48,438 nucleotides of DNA from Flexilinea sp. Its GTDB lineage: Bacteria; Chloroflexota; Anaerolineae; Anaerolineales; Anaerolineaceae. Under the pieces are notes generated by a model. That model was not told the DNA's origin and did not search any database. It saw only the letters and a list, made by a program, of their open reading frames with translations. Both the position numbers and the translations under genes were made by a program. The stretch covers positions 1 through 48,438 of the forward strand of contig JAFRIR010000090.1 of the NCBI GenBank assembly GCA_017432685.1. The letters are read 5' to 3'. Positions 24,846 to 33,811 of this stretch are shown here, in pieces (the stretch's first letter is position 1; the number at the start of each line of letters is the position of its first letter).

Positions 24846-25893
24846 TTCCGTTATCGGCTGTAATCATCCGACTTATTTTGTCGCGGATATCGCCGCCAAC
24901 CACGACGGTGACCTGGAACGGGCGAAGATGCTGATCCATATCGCTAAAGAGAGCGGTGCGGATGCAGCCAAATTTCAGAATTTTAAAGCTGCAAAGATCG
25001 TTTCGGATTATGGCTTCAGGTCCATGGGCGGCCAGCAGAGCCACCAGTCCAAATGGAAAAAATCTGTTTTTGAGGTTTATCAAGATGCGTCCGTTCCGGA
25101 TCGCTGGTCTTCCGAATTGAAGGAATGCTGCGATAAGGAAGGAATTGAATATTTTTCCGCTCCCTACGACTTTGAATCCATCGACTGGCTGGATCGTTTC
25201 ATCAATGTATATAAAATCGGTTCCGGCGATATCGACTGGCTGGAATCATTGGAGCGAATCGCCGGGAAACACAAGCCTGTCCTTTTGGCTACCGGCGCGT
25301 CCAACCTTGCAGATGTCCAGCGGGCGGTCGACACGATTTTGCCGATCAATCCGGAACTGGTCCTGATGCAGTGCAACACAAACTATACTGCGGATGTAGA
25401 AAACTACAAGCATATCCATCTGCGGGTGCTTGAGACCTATCACCAAATCTGGCCGGATCTGATCCTTGGTCTTTCCGACCATACGGCCGGTCATGCGACG
25501 GTCCTCGGTGCGGTCGCTTTGGGTGCACGGGTTATCGAAAAGCATTTCACGGATGACAATAATCGCGTCGGGCCTGATCATAAATTTGCCATGAACCCGA
25601 AGAGCTGGGAAGAAATGGTGATCAACACCCGTCAGCTGGAAGCCGCACTGGGCTCCCGGGAAAAGTTCATCGCCGGCAATGAGCAGGAAACCTGCATCAT
25701 CCAGCGCCGCTGTCTGCGTGCCGCAAGGGACATCAAGGCCGGTGAGACCTTCACACGCGACATGATCGATGTACTGCGTCCTGCGGTGAAGGGCGCCATC
25801 CTCCCGAATGAGATCAGCGCTGTTCTTGGTACGAAAGCTGCGAAAGATCTGAAGTTCGGTGTTGAGTTGCGCTGGACGGACCTGGTGGATTGA
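24826..25893 (+). CDS. neuB: N-acetylneuraminate/nonulosonate synthase (NeuB/PseI/SpsE family)
   Basis: 355 residues. Condenses a 6-deoxy or normal N-acetylhexosamine with phosphoenolpyruvate to a nine-carbon acid. YFVADIAANHDGDLERAK at the N-terminus, SAPYDFESIDWLD, YKIGSGD and LGLSDHTAGH mark the TIM-barrel active site. The C-terminal ~60 residues (RRCLRAARDIKAGETFTRDMI) form the SAF/antifreeze-like domain. The ATG at 24826 is chosen because AGGAAAGG lies 7 bases upstream; the frame is open to 24715. The locus is therefore likely to make a sialic- or pseudaminic-type sugar. Confidence 0.93.
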   Translation: MEIRIGNSVIGCNHPTYFVADIAANHDGDLERAKMLIHIAKESGADAAKFQNFKAAKIVSDYGFRSMGGQQSHQSKWKKSVFEVYQDASVPDRWSSELKECCDKEGIEYFSAPYDFESIDWLDRFINVYKIGSGDIDWLESLERIAGKHKPVLLATGASNLADVQRAVDTILPINPELVLMQCNTNYTADVENYKHIHLRVLETYHQIWPDLILGLSDHTAGHATVLGAVALGARVIEKHFTDDNNRVGPDHKFAMNPKSWEEMVINTRQLEAALGSREKFIAGNEQETCIIQRRCLRAARDIKAGETFTRDMIDVLRPAVKGAILPNEISAVLGTKAAKDLKFGVELRWTDLVD

Positions 25894-25896
25894 CCT

Positions 25897-27000
25897 ATGA
25901 AAGTTTTATATTTCACCCGTGACTATACGCCTCATGATTTCCGTTTTCTCAAAGCGATTCGGGAAAACGGGGATGATGTCTGGTACATGCGGCTGGAGAC
26001 CCGTAATTTTTATGAAAACCGTGCTTTGCCGGATGGCGTACAGACTGTTGACTGGGCCTTCGGGAAAGAACCGTTTGATCTGGAAAAAGATGCTGACGAG
26101 GCAATCAACGCTTTTCGTGAAGTGTTTCAAAGACTGCAGCCGGATGTGGTTCACAGCGGACCGCTGACGGACTGCTCCTGGATCGCCGCAAAAGCCGGCA
26201 TCCATCCGCACACAGCGATGTCCTGGGGGTTTGACCTCGGGCGTGAGATCGAGACCCTTCCCGGTGCAAAGGATCGGGCCGCCTTTGCCCTGTCACAGGC
26301 GGACTGGTTCCTGGGTGATTGCTTTATGGAGCTTGATACAGCCGCTGAACTGGGTTATGACCGTTCCAAAGCGACTATCTTCCCCTGGGGCATTGATGTG
26401 GAGCGTTTTTCTCCCGGAGAGGGAAAGCTGCGGCCGCAGCTTTCTGATGGCGGAGATTTCCTGATCCTTTCCCTGCGGACCATGGAACCGAATTATGACG
26501 TGGAAACGGTCGTTCGGGCATTTCTGTCAGCAGCCAGGGAAGAACCGGGCATGCGGCTGGCGCTGCTTGGAGACGGCAGTCAGATGCCTGTGCTGAAGGA
26601 AATCGCAGCAAAAGATGCCAACGGAAGCAAGATCAGTTTTTTGGGCAGGCAGCCCAATGATTTGCTGGTCGACTACTACCGTTCCTGTGACCTTTATGTC
26701 AGCGCTTCGATCGTTGACGGTTCCTCGGTTTCCCTCCTGGAAGCCATGGGAACCGGGATCCCGGCGCTGATGTCTTCTATTCCGGGAAACCTGGAGTGGG
26801 TGACGGACGGTAAAAACGGGTTGCTGTTCCCCACGCGGGACATCCGGACACTTTCCGAAAAGATGCTTTTCTGTGCCCGAAACAGAGGGCAAATCAGTCA
26901 ATTTGCTGAAGCCGCCAGAAGGCTGATCGAAGAAAAAGCAGACTGGAACAAAAACAAGCAGAAGATACATATCGCATACGAAAAGGCGCTGAAAGCATGA
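25897..27000 (+). CDS. Glycosyltransferase, GT4-like
   Basis: 367 residues, GT-B fold. The retaining-type EX7E-like motif lies in SVSLLEAMGTGIPALMSSIPGNLEWV around residues 285-310. DFLILSLRTMEPNYDVETVVRAF near 190 is the start of the donor domain. No signal or membrane segment is present. It starts 4 bases after neuB and its stop overlaps the next ATG, so it is tightly coupled to the nonulosonate genes. The sugar donor is unknown. Confidence 0.87.
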   Translation: MKVLYFTRDYTPHDFRFLKAIRENGDDVWYMRLETRNFYENRALPDGVQTVDWAFGKEPFDLEKDADEAINAFREVFQRLQPDVVHSGPLTDCSWIAAKAGIHPHTAMSWGFDLGREIETLPGAKDRAAFALSQADWFLGDCFMELDTAAELGYDRSKATIFPWGIDVERFSPGEGKLRPQLSDGGDFLILSLRTMEPNYDVETVVRAFLSAAREEPGMRLALLGDGSQMPVLKEIAAKDANGSKISFLGRQPNDLLVDYYRSCDLYVSASIVDGSSVSLLEAMGTGIPALMSSIPGNLEWVTDGKNGLLFPTRDIRTLSEKMLFCARNRGQISQFAEAARRLIEEKADWNKNKQKIHIAYEKALKA

Positions 27001-27752
27001 AAACAGTACTGATCATACAGGCACGGATGCAGTCCAGTCGGCTGCCGGGGAAGGTGTTGCTGCCGCTGGCAGGAAAACCGATGTTGGAATGGGTGATCAC
27101 CCGGGCAAAACACGCCCAGGTGATCGACAGCTGCATGGTTGCGACGACCGTGGACGCAGCGGATGACCCGATTGAGCACTGGTGCACAGAAAATAAAGTG
27201 CCCGTTTACAGGGGATCACAGTTTGATGTTCTTGATCGTTATTACCATGCAGCAGAGCTTGCCGGTGCGGATGTGATCATCCGTGTTACAGCGGATTGTC
27301 CGCTGATCGACCCCGCGCTGATCGATCGTCTGTTTGCCTTCTATATGAAGGAACAGGCTGATTTTGCCGCGAACCGCCTGCCGCCTCCCTGGCGCCGGAC
27401 CTATCCGATTGGGCTGGACGCGGAGATCGTTTCGATGGATATGCTGACAAAGGCCTGGAAAAATGCGGAAGAAAAATATGAGCGGGAGCATGTGATGCCC
27501 TGGTTCTATGATACACCGGGCCGCTGCAAGGTCTCGATCCTTGATAATCCGGAAGATTATGGGATGCATCGCTGGACGGTGGACACGCCGGAGGATTATG
27601 CCATGATGCAGGCGCTGTTTGAAAAGCTGCCGGATCCGCTGACCGTCTCCTGGACAGATGTGCTGGAAGTCATTCGTGAAAATCCGGAACTGGAAATGAT
27701 CAACGCGTCTTCCCATGCCAAGGAAATGAAGGTTGTCGACACCAGAAGTTGA
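26997..27752 (+). CDS. spsF: Cytidylyltransferase, SpsF-like
   Basis: 251 residues. IIQARMQSSRLPGKVLLPLAGKPMLEWV at residues 5-32 is the CTP-binding signature shared by CMP-Kdo and acylneuraminate cytidylyltransferases, in the SpsF variant. TADCPLIDPALIDRLF near 98 contains the metal-binding Asp. Together with the NeuB-like synthase (SpsE-type) it would activate the nonulosonic acid to its CMP form. SpsF substrates are poorly known, so this pairing is inference. Its ATG overlaps the previous stop. Confidence 0.85.
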   Translation: MKTVLIIQARMQSSRLPGKVLLPLAGKPMLEWVITRAKHAQVIDSCMVATTVDAADDPIEHWCTENKVPVYRGSQFDVLDRYYHAAELAGADVIIRVTADCPLIDPALIDRLFAFYMKEQADFAANRLPPPWRRTYPIGLDAEIVSMDMLTKAWKNAEEKYEREHVMPWFYDTPGRCKVSILDNPEDYGMHRWTVDTPEDYAMMQALFEKLPDPLTVSWTDVLEVIRENPELEMINASSHAKEMKVVDTRS

Positions 27753-27767
27753 GACAGGTGAAAACAC

Positions 27768-28682
27768 ATGAGTTTGATCACGATTTTTATCACGCCAAAG
27801 GGTTTTGACCGGGATCATATTGCCCTGATCCAGCGCAACGCGATCCGTTCATGGAAAGCTTTGGGTGAGGATGTGGACATCCTCCTGATCGGGGATGACC
27901 CGGGCGTGGAGGAAAACGCGAAAGCTCTCGGGGTGAGCCACATCCGGGACGTAAAACGCAATACATCCGGGACGCCCATGCTGGATGATATCTTTCGTCT
28001 CGCCCGGGAGAATTCTGATTCTCCTTTGCTGGCTTATGTCAACGCGGATATCATCCTGAAGCAGGATTTTGTGGAGATTTCCCGGAAGGTTTTGGAACAG
28101 GAAAAGAAATTCCTGCTGGTCGGTCAGCGCTGGGATCTGGATGTGCAGGTGGATCTGGAATTTGCACCGGGATGGGAGACGGGATTTGACAAAGACCTTG
28201 CGGCGAGAGGACGCAGACATCCGGCGGGCGGCAGTGATTATTTCGTATATCCGCGTGATATCTTCACTTCGATCCCTCCCTTTGCCATCGGGCGCAGCGG
28301 ATGGGACAATTGGATGTTTTATGAAGCCCGGGTGAAGGGTTGGAAGCTCATCAACTGTTCCAAAGCCATCAACATTATCCATCAGGATCATGATTATGCC
28401 CATCTTCCGAACGGACTGCCTCATTACCGACAGCCGGAATCAGCGGAGAACGTCAAAGCTGCCGGCGGAAAACGCACGATCTTCACTCTGCTGGACTGTG
28501 ATTATGAGCTGGATGAAAACGGGTCCCTGCACCGGGCTCCCATGAACAAAAAGAAGCTGCTGCGGGAGATGGAGATCTTCCCGCTGGTCACATTGAAATC
28601 CAAAACGCTGGGGGATGCATCATTTGCACTGTTTCATCCCAAAAAGGCTTATGCTGAATTCAGAAACAAAGGTAACAGGTGA
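27768..28682 (+). CDS. Glycosyltransferase-like protein
   Basis: 304 residues resembling GT-A enzymes. LLAYVNADIILKQDF near residue 88 is a DxD-like donor-binding site. GGSDYFVYPRDIF and FAIGRSGWDNWMFYEA near 158-185 are typical of a family of uncharacterised capsule glycosyltransferases. A GACAGGTG ribosome site precedes the ATG. The final codons and the TGA stop lie at the start of a dispersed repeat (28679 onward), so the original C-terminus may have been altered by that insertion. Confidence 0.75.
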   Translation: MSLITIFITPKGFDRDHIALIQRNAIRSWKALGEDVDILLIGDDPGVEENAKALGVSHIRDVKRNTSGTPMLDDIFRLARENSDSPLLAYVNADIILKQDFVEISRKVLEQEKKFLLVGQRWDLDVQVDLEFAPGWETGFDKDLAARGRRHPAGGSDYFVYPRDIFTSIPPFAIGRSGWDNWMFYEARVKGWKLINCSKAINIIHQDHDYAHLPNGLPHYRQPESAENVKAAGGKRTIFTLLDCDYELDENGSLHRAPMNKKKLLREMEIFPLVTLKSKTLGDASFALFHPKKAYAEFRNKGNR

Positions 28683-28752
28683 CGCATCACGGAATACAGC
28701 CCTGCTGTGTTGGCTCCGCAACATCAGCAGAACAGTTTTCGTGTGCTCCGTT
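28679..28752. repeat. Dispersed palindromic repeat, copy 5
   Basis: It starts with GTGACGCATCACGG, identical to the start of the copy at 6792. A degenerate core (TGTGTTGGCTCCGCAACA) follows, and it ends CGTGTGCT. It fills most of the 96-base gap between the two glycosyltransferase genes and contains the stop codon of the first. Confidence 0.75.
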
Positions 28753-28778
28753 CTGAATAATTACAACAGGAGTTAATC

Positions 28779-29732
28779 ATGACAAGGATCGGACAAAATC
28801 CTGCAAAATTCGTTAAAGAAGTAGCCAAACCGGCCCGCGTCACGGTGGCAGTGCTGAATTACATCCCGTTTCTCAGCGGATTTTATGCGGAAATGGATGG
28901 CGTGCTGAAGGCCTGCCTGAACTCGATCTATCAGACGCAGTTGGACGAGGATTTTGATGTGCTTGTTTTCGATAACGGCAGCTGTGACGAGATCAAGCAG
29001 TTTCTGCTGAAGGAGCAGGCAGAAGGACGCATCCAATATCTGTTCCTGTCTGAAAAAAATCTTGGCAAAGGCGGCGCCTGGAACATCATTTTTGACGGCG
29101 CTCCGGGTGAGGTCATCGCCTATACCGACAATGACTGTCTCTTTACGCCGGATTGGCTTGAGAAATCTCTGCGGATCCTGGAAACCTATCCCAATGTCGG
29201 CATGGTCACAGCCCGTCCCTTCCGTACGAATACTGACCTTTATACTGCCACACTGGATTGGGCGGATTCAAATGCAGATGTGACTCATGAGCAGGGAGAC
29301 CTGATCCCCTTCGAGGTGTTCCGGGAGTTTGACCTGAGCCTTGGCCAGTCGGAAGAGGAAATCGCGGCGCATTATGCGGAAACCACCGATCACCGGCTGA
29401 CCTATAACGGTGTGAAGGCCATGGTTGGGGCATCTCACTGGCAGTTCACGGCTTATAAAAGCCGTTTGCGGGAATTCCTTCCCTTCCGTATGGACCGGCC
29501 GATGGGACAGGTTCGTCAGCTGGATACGCGGATCAATGAAAAAGGTTACCTGCGGCTGATGACGGAAACGCCCTGTGCCATGAACATGAGCAACACGCTT
29601 GACAGTTCACTGAAGACAGCGGAACATGCGGAGGTAAAGAAAAAGACACTGGCGGATGTGCCGGTTGTCAAAAAAGTCCTGCTCGGGCTATATAACCGCA
29701 TCTTCCACCTTTACTACGACAACAGAGGGTGA
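28779..29732 (+). CDS. Glycosyltransferase family 2 protein
   Basis: 317 residues, GT-A fold. VTVAVLNYIPFLSGFYAEMDGVLKACLNSIYQTQ is the family 2 start. VLVFDNGSCDEIKQFL follows, and AYTDNDCLFTPDWLEKSL near 112 supplies the DxD motif. CAGGAG lies before the ATG. It is the last gene of the polysaccharide locus; directly after its stop comes a heptamer array. The linkage formed is not known. Confidence 0.88.
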   Translation: MTRIGQNPAKFVKEVAKPARVTVAVLNYIPFLSGFYAEMDGVLKACLNSIYQTQLDEDFDVLVFDNGSCDEIKQFLLKEQAEGRIQYLFLSEKNLGKGGAWNIIFDGAPGEVIAYTDNDCLFTPDWLEKSLRILETYPNVGMVTARPFRTNTDLYTATLDWADSNADVTHEQGDLIPFEVFREFDLSLGQSEEEIAAHYAETTDHRLTYNGVKAMVGASHWQFTAYKSRLREFLPFRMDRPMGQVRQLDTRINEKGYLRLMTETPCAMNMSNTLDSSLKTAEHAEVKKKTLADVPVVKKVLLGLYNRIFHLYYDNRG

Positions 29733-29935
29733 AAAATGAGAAATCAGAAATAAGAAATAAGAAATCAATCGGGTAAGATGAAACTGCAATAAAAAATTGA
29801 TGTCACATGTTCATTCATGTTTCTACTTCCCCATTTCTAATTCCTACATCCTACATCCTAATCCTGCTCCTCATTTCTCATTTCTCATTTCTCATTCCTA
29901 ATTCCTAATTCCTTACTCCTTACTCCTTACTCCTT
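29733..29935. repeat. Inverted heptamer arms around a unique core (locus S2)
   Basis: The left arm, 29733-29768, is purine-rich (GAAATAA, GAAATCA units). The right arm, about 29832-29935, is pyrimidine-rich (TTTCTCA, TTCCTAA, CTTACTC units). They face each other across about 60 unique bases. The right arm runs into the 3' end of the minus-strand gene and supplies its stop codon. Confidence 0.8.
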
Positions 29936-30856
29936 CAGAAACCTGATCCACTTCTCCGGGAGCCGCGGATCATCACTGGAAAGACCCAACGCATTCGCTT
30001 TGACAATTTCAGAAAAAAAGCCCAGGGTTTCTGTGTCCTGACTGAGATTTAAATCAGAAAAATACCCCTGTATCGGCCAGCCCTTCTGATAGAACTGCCA
30101 CAGGTCATATATCCTGTCAACCAGTGTATGTGTCCGCTCCTGCGGAGAAACGAAGTTCAACCGGTCTGAAAGCATCATCAGCGGTTTACGCTCTTCTCTG
30201 AAAATGTTTTGAATGCCGTTGTAAGCTGTTTCATCGGTACTGATGCCGAAAAAATCGGCTTCCGAGTCCTGCAGCGGATTTCTGCGAAAGGACTGAAACA
30301 GTCCGCCGATCCTGCCGCTGTTTTTCCCGAAAGCCGGAGACAGAAGGACTGTCCCGACTTTGACGGATTCGGAAAGAGAGCGGATATATTTCCGGATGTC
30401 ATTTTGGATCTCTACCTCGGCTTTCATCTCTCTGTCGGAGGTATAGGCGGATTCGGAACAGCACAGCCCTACATATCCCGTATAAGGTACGAATGCGTTG
30501 GCCAGGTGGGTGACAAAATTGAATTTTTCCGCAACAAAGAATTCTTTTTTCCTGCCGTGTTCCAGGTTCTGCCATTGCGGGATGACAGCCGTGTTGAAGA
30601 TGACGATGGATTCCATGTTCTGCGAGCGGATGCGGGAGAGCAGTGCACGGGTGGATTCGATCAGGGATTCTTCATAATTGTTTTTCAGCGGTTCAAAGTT
30701 CGCCCAGTCCAGCGTGACGGAAAGGCTGCGAATGGAACGCTCACGAAGCTGGTAAAGGAGCGGACTGTTCCCCCGGTCCAGTGCAAAACCCTGCGGCATG
30801 GCAAGCCCCCACAGGAACCCGGACGGAAAGTTGTATGAGACGGAATAAACATTCAT
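29927..30856 (-). CDS. Degenerate GH1-like (beta-glucosidase-related) protein
   Basis: 309 residues. FPSGFLWGLAMPQGFALD at the N-terminus and SVTLDWANFEP near 47 match the opening of family 1 glycoside hydrolases, and IVIFNTAVIPQW resembles their HFTLPxW strand. The protein is about two thirds of the usual length. The TxNEP acid/base and ITENG nucleophile motifs are not visible, so hydrolase activity is doubtful. Its ATG overlaps the stop of the upstream secreted-protein gene (ATGA). The stop codon lies in a heptamer repeat, so the C-terminus could be truncated. Confidence 0.55.
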   Translation of the reverse strand: MNVYSVSYNFPSGFLWGLAMPQGFALDRGNSPLLYQLRERSIRSLSVTLDWANFEPLKNNYEESLIESTRALLSRIRSQNMESIVIFNTAVIPQWQNLEHGRKKEFFVAEKFNFVTHLANAFVPYTGYVGLCCSESAYTSDREMKAEVEIQNDIRKYIRSLSESVKVGTVLLSPAFGKNSGRIGGLFQSFRRNPLQDSEADFFGISTDETAYNGIQNIFREERKPLMMLSDRLNFVSPQERTHTLVDRIYDLWQFYQKGWPIQGYFSDLNLSQDTETLGFFSEIVKANALGLSSDDPRLPEKWIRFLKE

Positions 30857-32784
30857 TTCACGGTATCCATCAGGGTCAGCAGATCATCCGGCAGGGAAAC
30901 AGTTTTTTCAAGCTCCAGAGTCGTCTTTGTCAGTACCAGGGCAGTCCGGGGGTAGCTGATCGTTTCCCTTCCGATAAAGCTGTTTTCCGGGACAAGCCGG
31001 AAGGTCGTGTATTGGCTGTTGGCGTCGTCGATCTGTCCGCTCAGTGACTGGACAAAATTCAGACAGATTGCAGCTTCATCTCCTTCACACTCTCCCTTCG
31101 AAAGGAAGACCGCTGATGATTGGGCAATATCTCCGAAATCGGAAAAACAGCTGAAGCTGAATTTCACAGCCTGGTCCGTACGGCTGAGCAGTGCGTAGGT
31201 CAGGTTCAGACTGTTTTCCTCACGCTGCAGCTGAGCGGAAATTATTTCACTCGTCTCCGGACGCCGGACTGCTGAAAGAATTTCGTATATATTTGAATTG
31301 TCGTCGACATGATACCAGGTATCAGAGATGTAGTGTGTCAGGTAATTGGCGAACTGTTCCGTATCGATCAAATCGCGGGGTGCATCATCCGTGAATTGAT
31401 AATCCAGCTCGTAGCTTTCATGGATCCAGCCCGCTCCCCGCAGCAGGTCTGCACTGCATTGGGCGAGGTCTTCCAGGACGCTTTCCACTTCCGGTGGTTG
31501 TTCTTTTTCGAGCGGATAGTGGCTGGTGTAAGGCAGTTTGATTTGCTGTTCAGCGGCAGATTTGCTTTGTGCCTCTGCCATTGGCGCCGGAGTCCAGTAC
31601 AGACTCCATGGTCCCTCTTTGCGGTATTCAATGGCATCGATCCCGACGGATATGGCGTTCAGCGGGAAGGAGATGTCTTCAAAAAAAATGTCGCAGGCGA
31701 AATCTTCGCTGACCGGGTCGATACCGCAGCTCACGGCAGGCTGATGCGTGCCGATGAGTCCGCTGAAGGTGAAAGAAATGTCGGTGATCTCTGTTGCCCC
31801 GCTGTCAATGTTCACCCGGATTCTGTCATCCTCCGGCAGCACGTCCACGTGTGTGACCTTCAGCTGAAGGTCATCCTCGTGCAGCAGTTCAATCTCCTCA
31901 TCGCTGCCAAGAGGGATGACAGCCTTCCGTGCCGGCTCGAAAGAGCGGATTGCATAGGCGTGATCCATCGAGATCATAAGCGGGGCATCGGAGGTGACGG
32001 GAGAGAAGACATAAGCGTGAGCGGGGGAATATTCGCTGTCATCAGACAGGTTGAACCCGTAGAGGTTGCCACGGGTAACGGCGAAACGTTTCCCGTCGGC
32101 TGTGTCATTGATCGTGATCCAGCCGAATTTCGACAACAGTTCATCTGCCCGTTCCATCCGGACCGCCGGCTGCAGCATGGTAGCCTCAACGGTTTGGGCT
32201 GTAGAGGCAAGTGTGAATTCGAGCCCGTTGTGTATGTCGCTGAGACGCTCTCCCGAGCCGGAGAGAGCAGCGGGAGCGGTGCTCAGGATCACGGCTTTGG
32301 TGAAACCTTCCGCGAGGGGCTGGGTATCAAACGGGATCTGGTTGAAATTAAAATAGAAAGCCTGCGGCGCTACATCTGTTTTGAAGGTCATCAGGCCGCC
32401 GAGGATCAGCCGGCTGTTGAATTCGAGCAAACTGTAACGGGAGGCGGAAGAGGGCGTCAGAAAGGTCCCGTCATCTGTTACCAGTTCCGCAACCGGAAGG
32501 TAGGACCCATAGAGCCTGTATTCATCCGTGATTTTTGTGCGCCAGTCTTCGCCCAGGTCGGAAATGAAAAACCGGACCAGGATCTGCTCCGACTCAACAA
32601 CAATGCTGCTGATTTCAACGTTCAGTTTTTCTCCGGAAGCGGTGAGCGCCTCTTCCCGGAAGGCATTTTCCAGATAAAACAATGGGGAGACGCTCCCCAT
32701 TGTCGTGATGTCATCTGATTGTCCAATGGCTGCCCCGCTGATGATGAGCAGAAGCAGAAGCAAAACGCCGAAAAACTGCCGCAT
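30853..32784 (-). CDS. Large secreted protein, function unknown
   Basis: 643 residues, not recognised. The N-terminal MRQFFGVLLLLLLIISGAA is a signal peptide, cleaved around residue 21 (GQSDD follows). The mature protein is rich in beta-type segments with no obvious catalytic motif; two cysteines near residues 358 and 367 (CGIDPVSEDFAC) might form a disulfide. No transmembrane segment or LPxTG is seen at the C-terminus. It sits one base after the dehydrogenase stop and overlaps the GH1-like gene, so the three are co-translated. Confidence 0.7.
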   Translation of the reverse strand: MRQFFGVLLLLLLIISGAAIGQSDDITTMGSVSPLFYLENAFREEALTASGEKLNVEISSIVVESEQILVRFFISDLGEDWRTKITDEYRLYGSYLPVAELVTDDGTFLTPSSASRYSLLEFNSRLILGGLMTFKTDVAPQAFYFNFNQIPFDTQPLAEGFTKAVILSTAPAALSGSGERLSDIHNGLEFTLASTAQTVEATMLQPAVRMERADELLSKFGWITINDTADGKRFAVTRGNLYGFNLSDDSEYSPAHAYVFSPVTSDAPLMISMDHAYAIRSFEPARKAVIPLGSDEEIELLHEDDLQLKVTHVDVLPEDDRIRVNIDSGATEITDISFTFSGLIGTHQPAVSCGIDPVSEDFACDIFFEDISFPLNAISVGIDAIEYRKEGPWSLYWTPAPMAEAQSKSAAEQQIKLPYTSHYPLEKEQPPEVESVLEDLAQCSADLLRGAGWIHESYELDYQFTDDAPRDLIDTEQFANYLTHYISDTWYHVDDNSNIYEILSAVRRPETSEIISAQLQREENSLNLTYALLSRTDQAVKFSFSCFSDFGDIAQSSAVFLSKGECEGDEAAICLNFVQSLSGQIDDANSQYTTFRLVPENSFIGRETISYPRTALVLTKTTLELEKTVSLPDDLLTLMDTVK

Positions 32785-32785
32785 C

Positions 32786-33784
32786 TCAGCTCTTACGGGC
32801 TTTCAGGCTTTCTGCGTTGACCAGGTTGCCCTTGAGGACTGCTTCGTCATCGCAGACAGCCTTGACGATCGAGACGATGCGTTCGCTCATCTCTTTGCGT
32901 GTCTCGTTGGTGTTGGAGCCGATGTGCGGAGTGAGCACAACATTGGGCAGCTCAAGCAGTTCCGGGTCAACTTCGCTGTTGTTCGGGAACACGTCCAGCC
33001 CGGCAGCGAAGAGTTTCCCGGTTTTCAGGAAGCGGACAAGTTGTTTCTGATCGATGATCTCGCCCCGGGCGGTGTTGATCAAAATCGAGCCGGCTTTCAT
33101 GCGCAGAAAAGCCTTTTCATTGAACATTCCGCGGGTCTCTTCGGTCAGCGGGCAGTTGATGGATACCACATCGGAAACAGCAAGCAAATCATGGAAATAA
33201 AGAAACCGCCGGGACTGTTCCAGTCCGATGGGCAGCTGCCGCCGCTGGGTGTAGACGATTTTCATGTTCAGCGCCGTGGAAGCAAGTTTTGCCAGACGGG
33301 AACCGATGTTGCCCATGCCGACGATCCCCAGTGTTTTGCCGTGGAGCGAGACGCCCGGATTTTTCCCGATCGCGAAATAACTTTCCAGGTTCCGGCTGTC
33401 CGAGCGCATCCGGTAATTCAGCTCACTGACCCGGCGGGCTGCGCTCAGCATCAGTGTGAACGCAAGTTCGGCAGTGGCCGCTGCGGTGGTGTCGGGAATG
33501 TTGTAGACCGGGATCTGCAGTGCGGAGGCTGCCCGAACGTCGATGTCGTCATATCCGGCTCCGTTCACCATGATCACCTTCAGTTTGAGCGCTTTGGCGA
33601 TCAGTTCGGAATTGACCGGGCCGGTCGCGATGATCCCTTCCGTGTTGGGCAGGATGTCGGCATAAAGGCTGGCGCTTTCCTCATCGGAGAGGCTGTCAAG
33701 ATAGACCAGTTTGAACTCCGGTTCAAGCGCTGAGAAGTCCTCGTTCGGGACCTTTTTCACGACAATGATATAACGTTCTGACAT
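32786..33784 (-). CDS. D-2-hydroxyacid dehydrogenase
   Basis: 332 residues, NAD-dependent. LGIVGMGNIGSRLAKLA near 150 is the cofactor motif. NTARGEIIDQKQLVRFLKTGKLFAAGLDVF near 238 contains the substrate-binding Arg, and the catalytic Glu/His follow in LPNVVLTPHIGSNTNETR. The family includes phosphoglycerate, glycerate and glyoxylate reductases. No C-terminal ACT domain is present, so a serine-pathway SerA role is less likely. A GGGGGAAC ribosome site precedes the ATG. Downstream genes are secreted or glycosidase-like, which gives no metabolic clue. Confidence 0.88.
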   Translation of the reverse strand: MSERYIIVVKKVPNEDFSALEPEFKLVYLDSLSDEESASLYADILPNTEGIIATGPVNSELIAKALKLKVIMVNGAGYDDIDVRAASALQIPVYNIPDTTAAATAELAFTLMLSAARRVSELNYRMRSDSRNLESYFAIGKNPGVSLHGKTLGIVGMGNIGSRLAKLASTALNMKIVYTQRRQLPIGLEQSRRFLYFHDLLAVSDVVSINCPLTEETRGMFNEKAFLRMKAGSILINTARGEIIDQKQLVRFLKTGKLFAAGLDVFPNNSEVDPELLELPNVVLTPHIGSNTNETRKEMSERIVSIVKAVCDDEAVLKGNLVNAESLKARKS

Positions 33785-33811
33785 GTTCCCCCGCTCTGTT
33801 TTGTGCTGCGG

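Noticed and set aside
31309..32718. A 469-codon plus-strand ORF
   Set aside because: It is the antisense shadow of the secreted-protein gene on the minus strand. It has no ribosome site, and its translation is rich in Arg, Cys and Gly without any recognisable motif.
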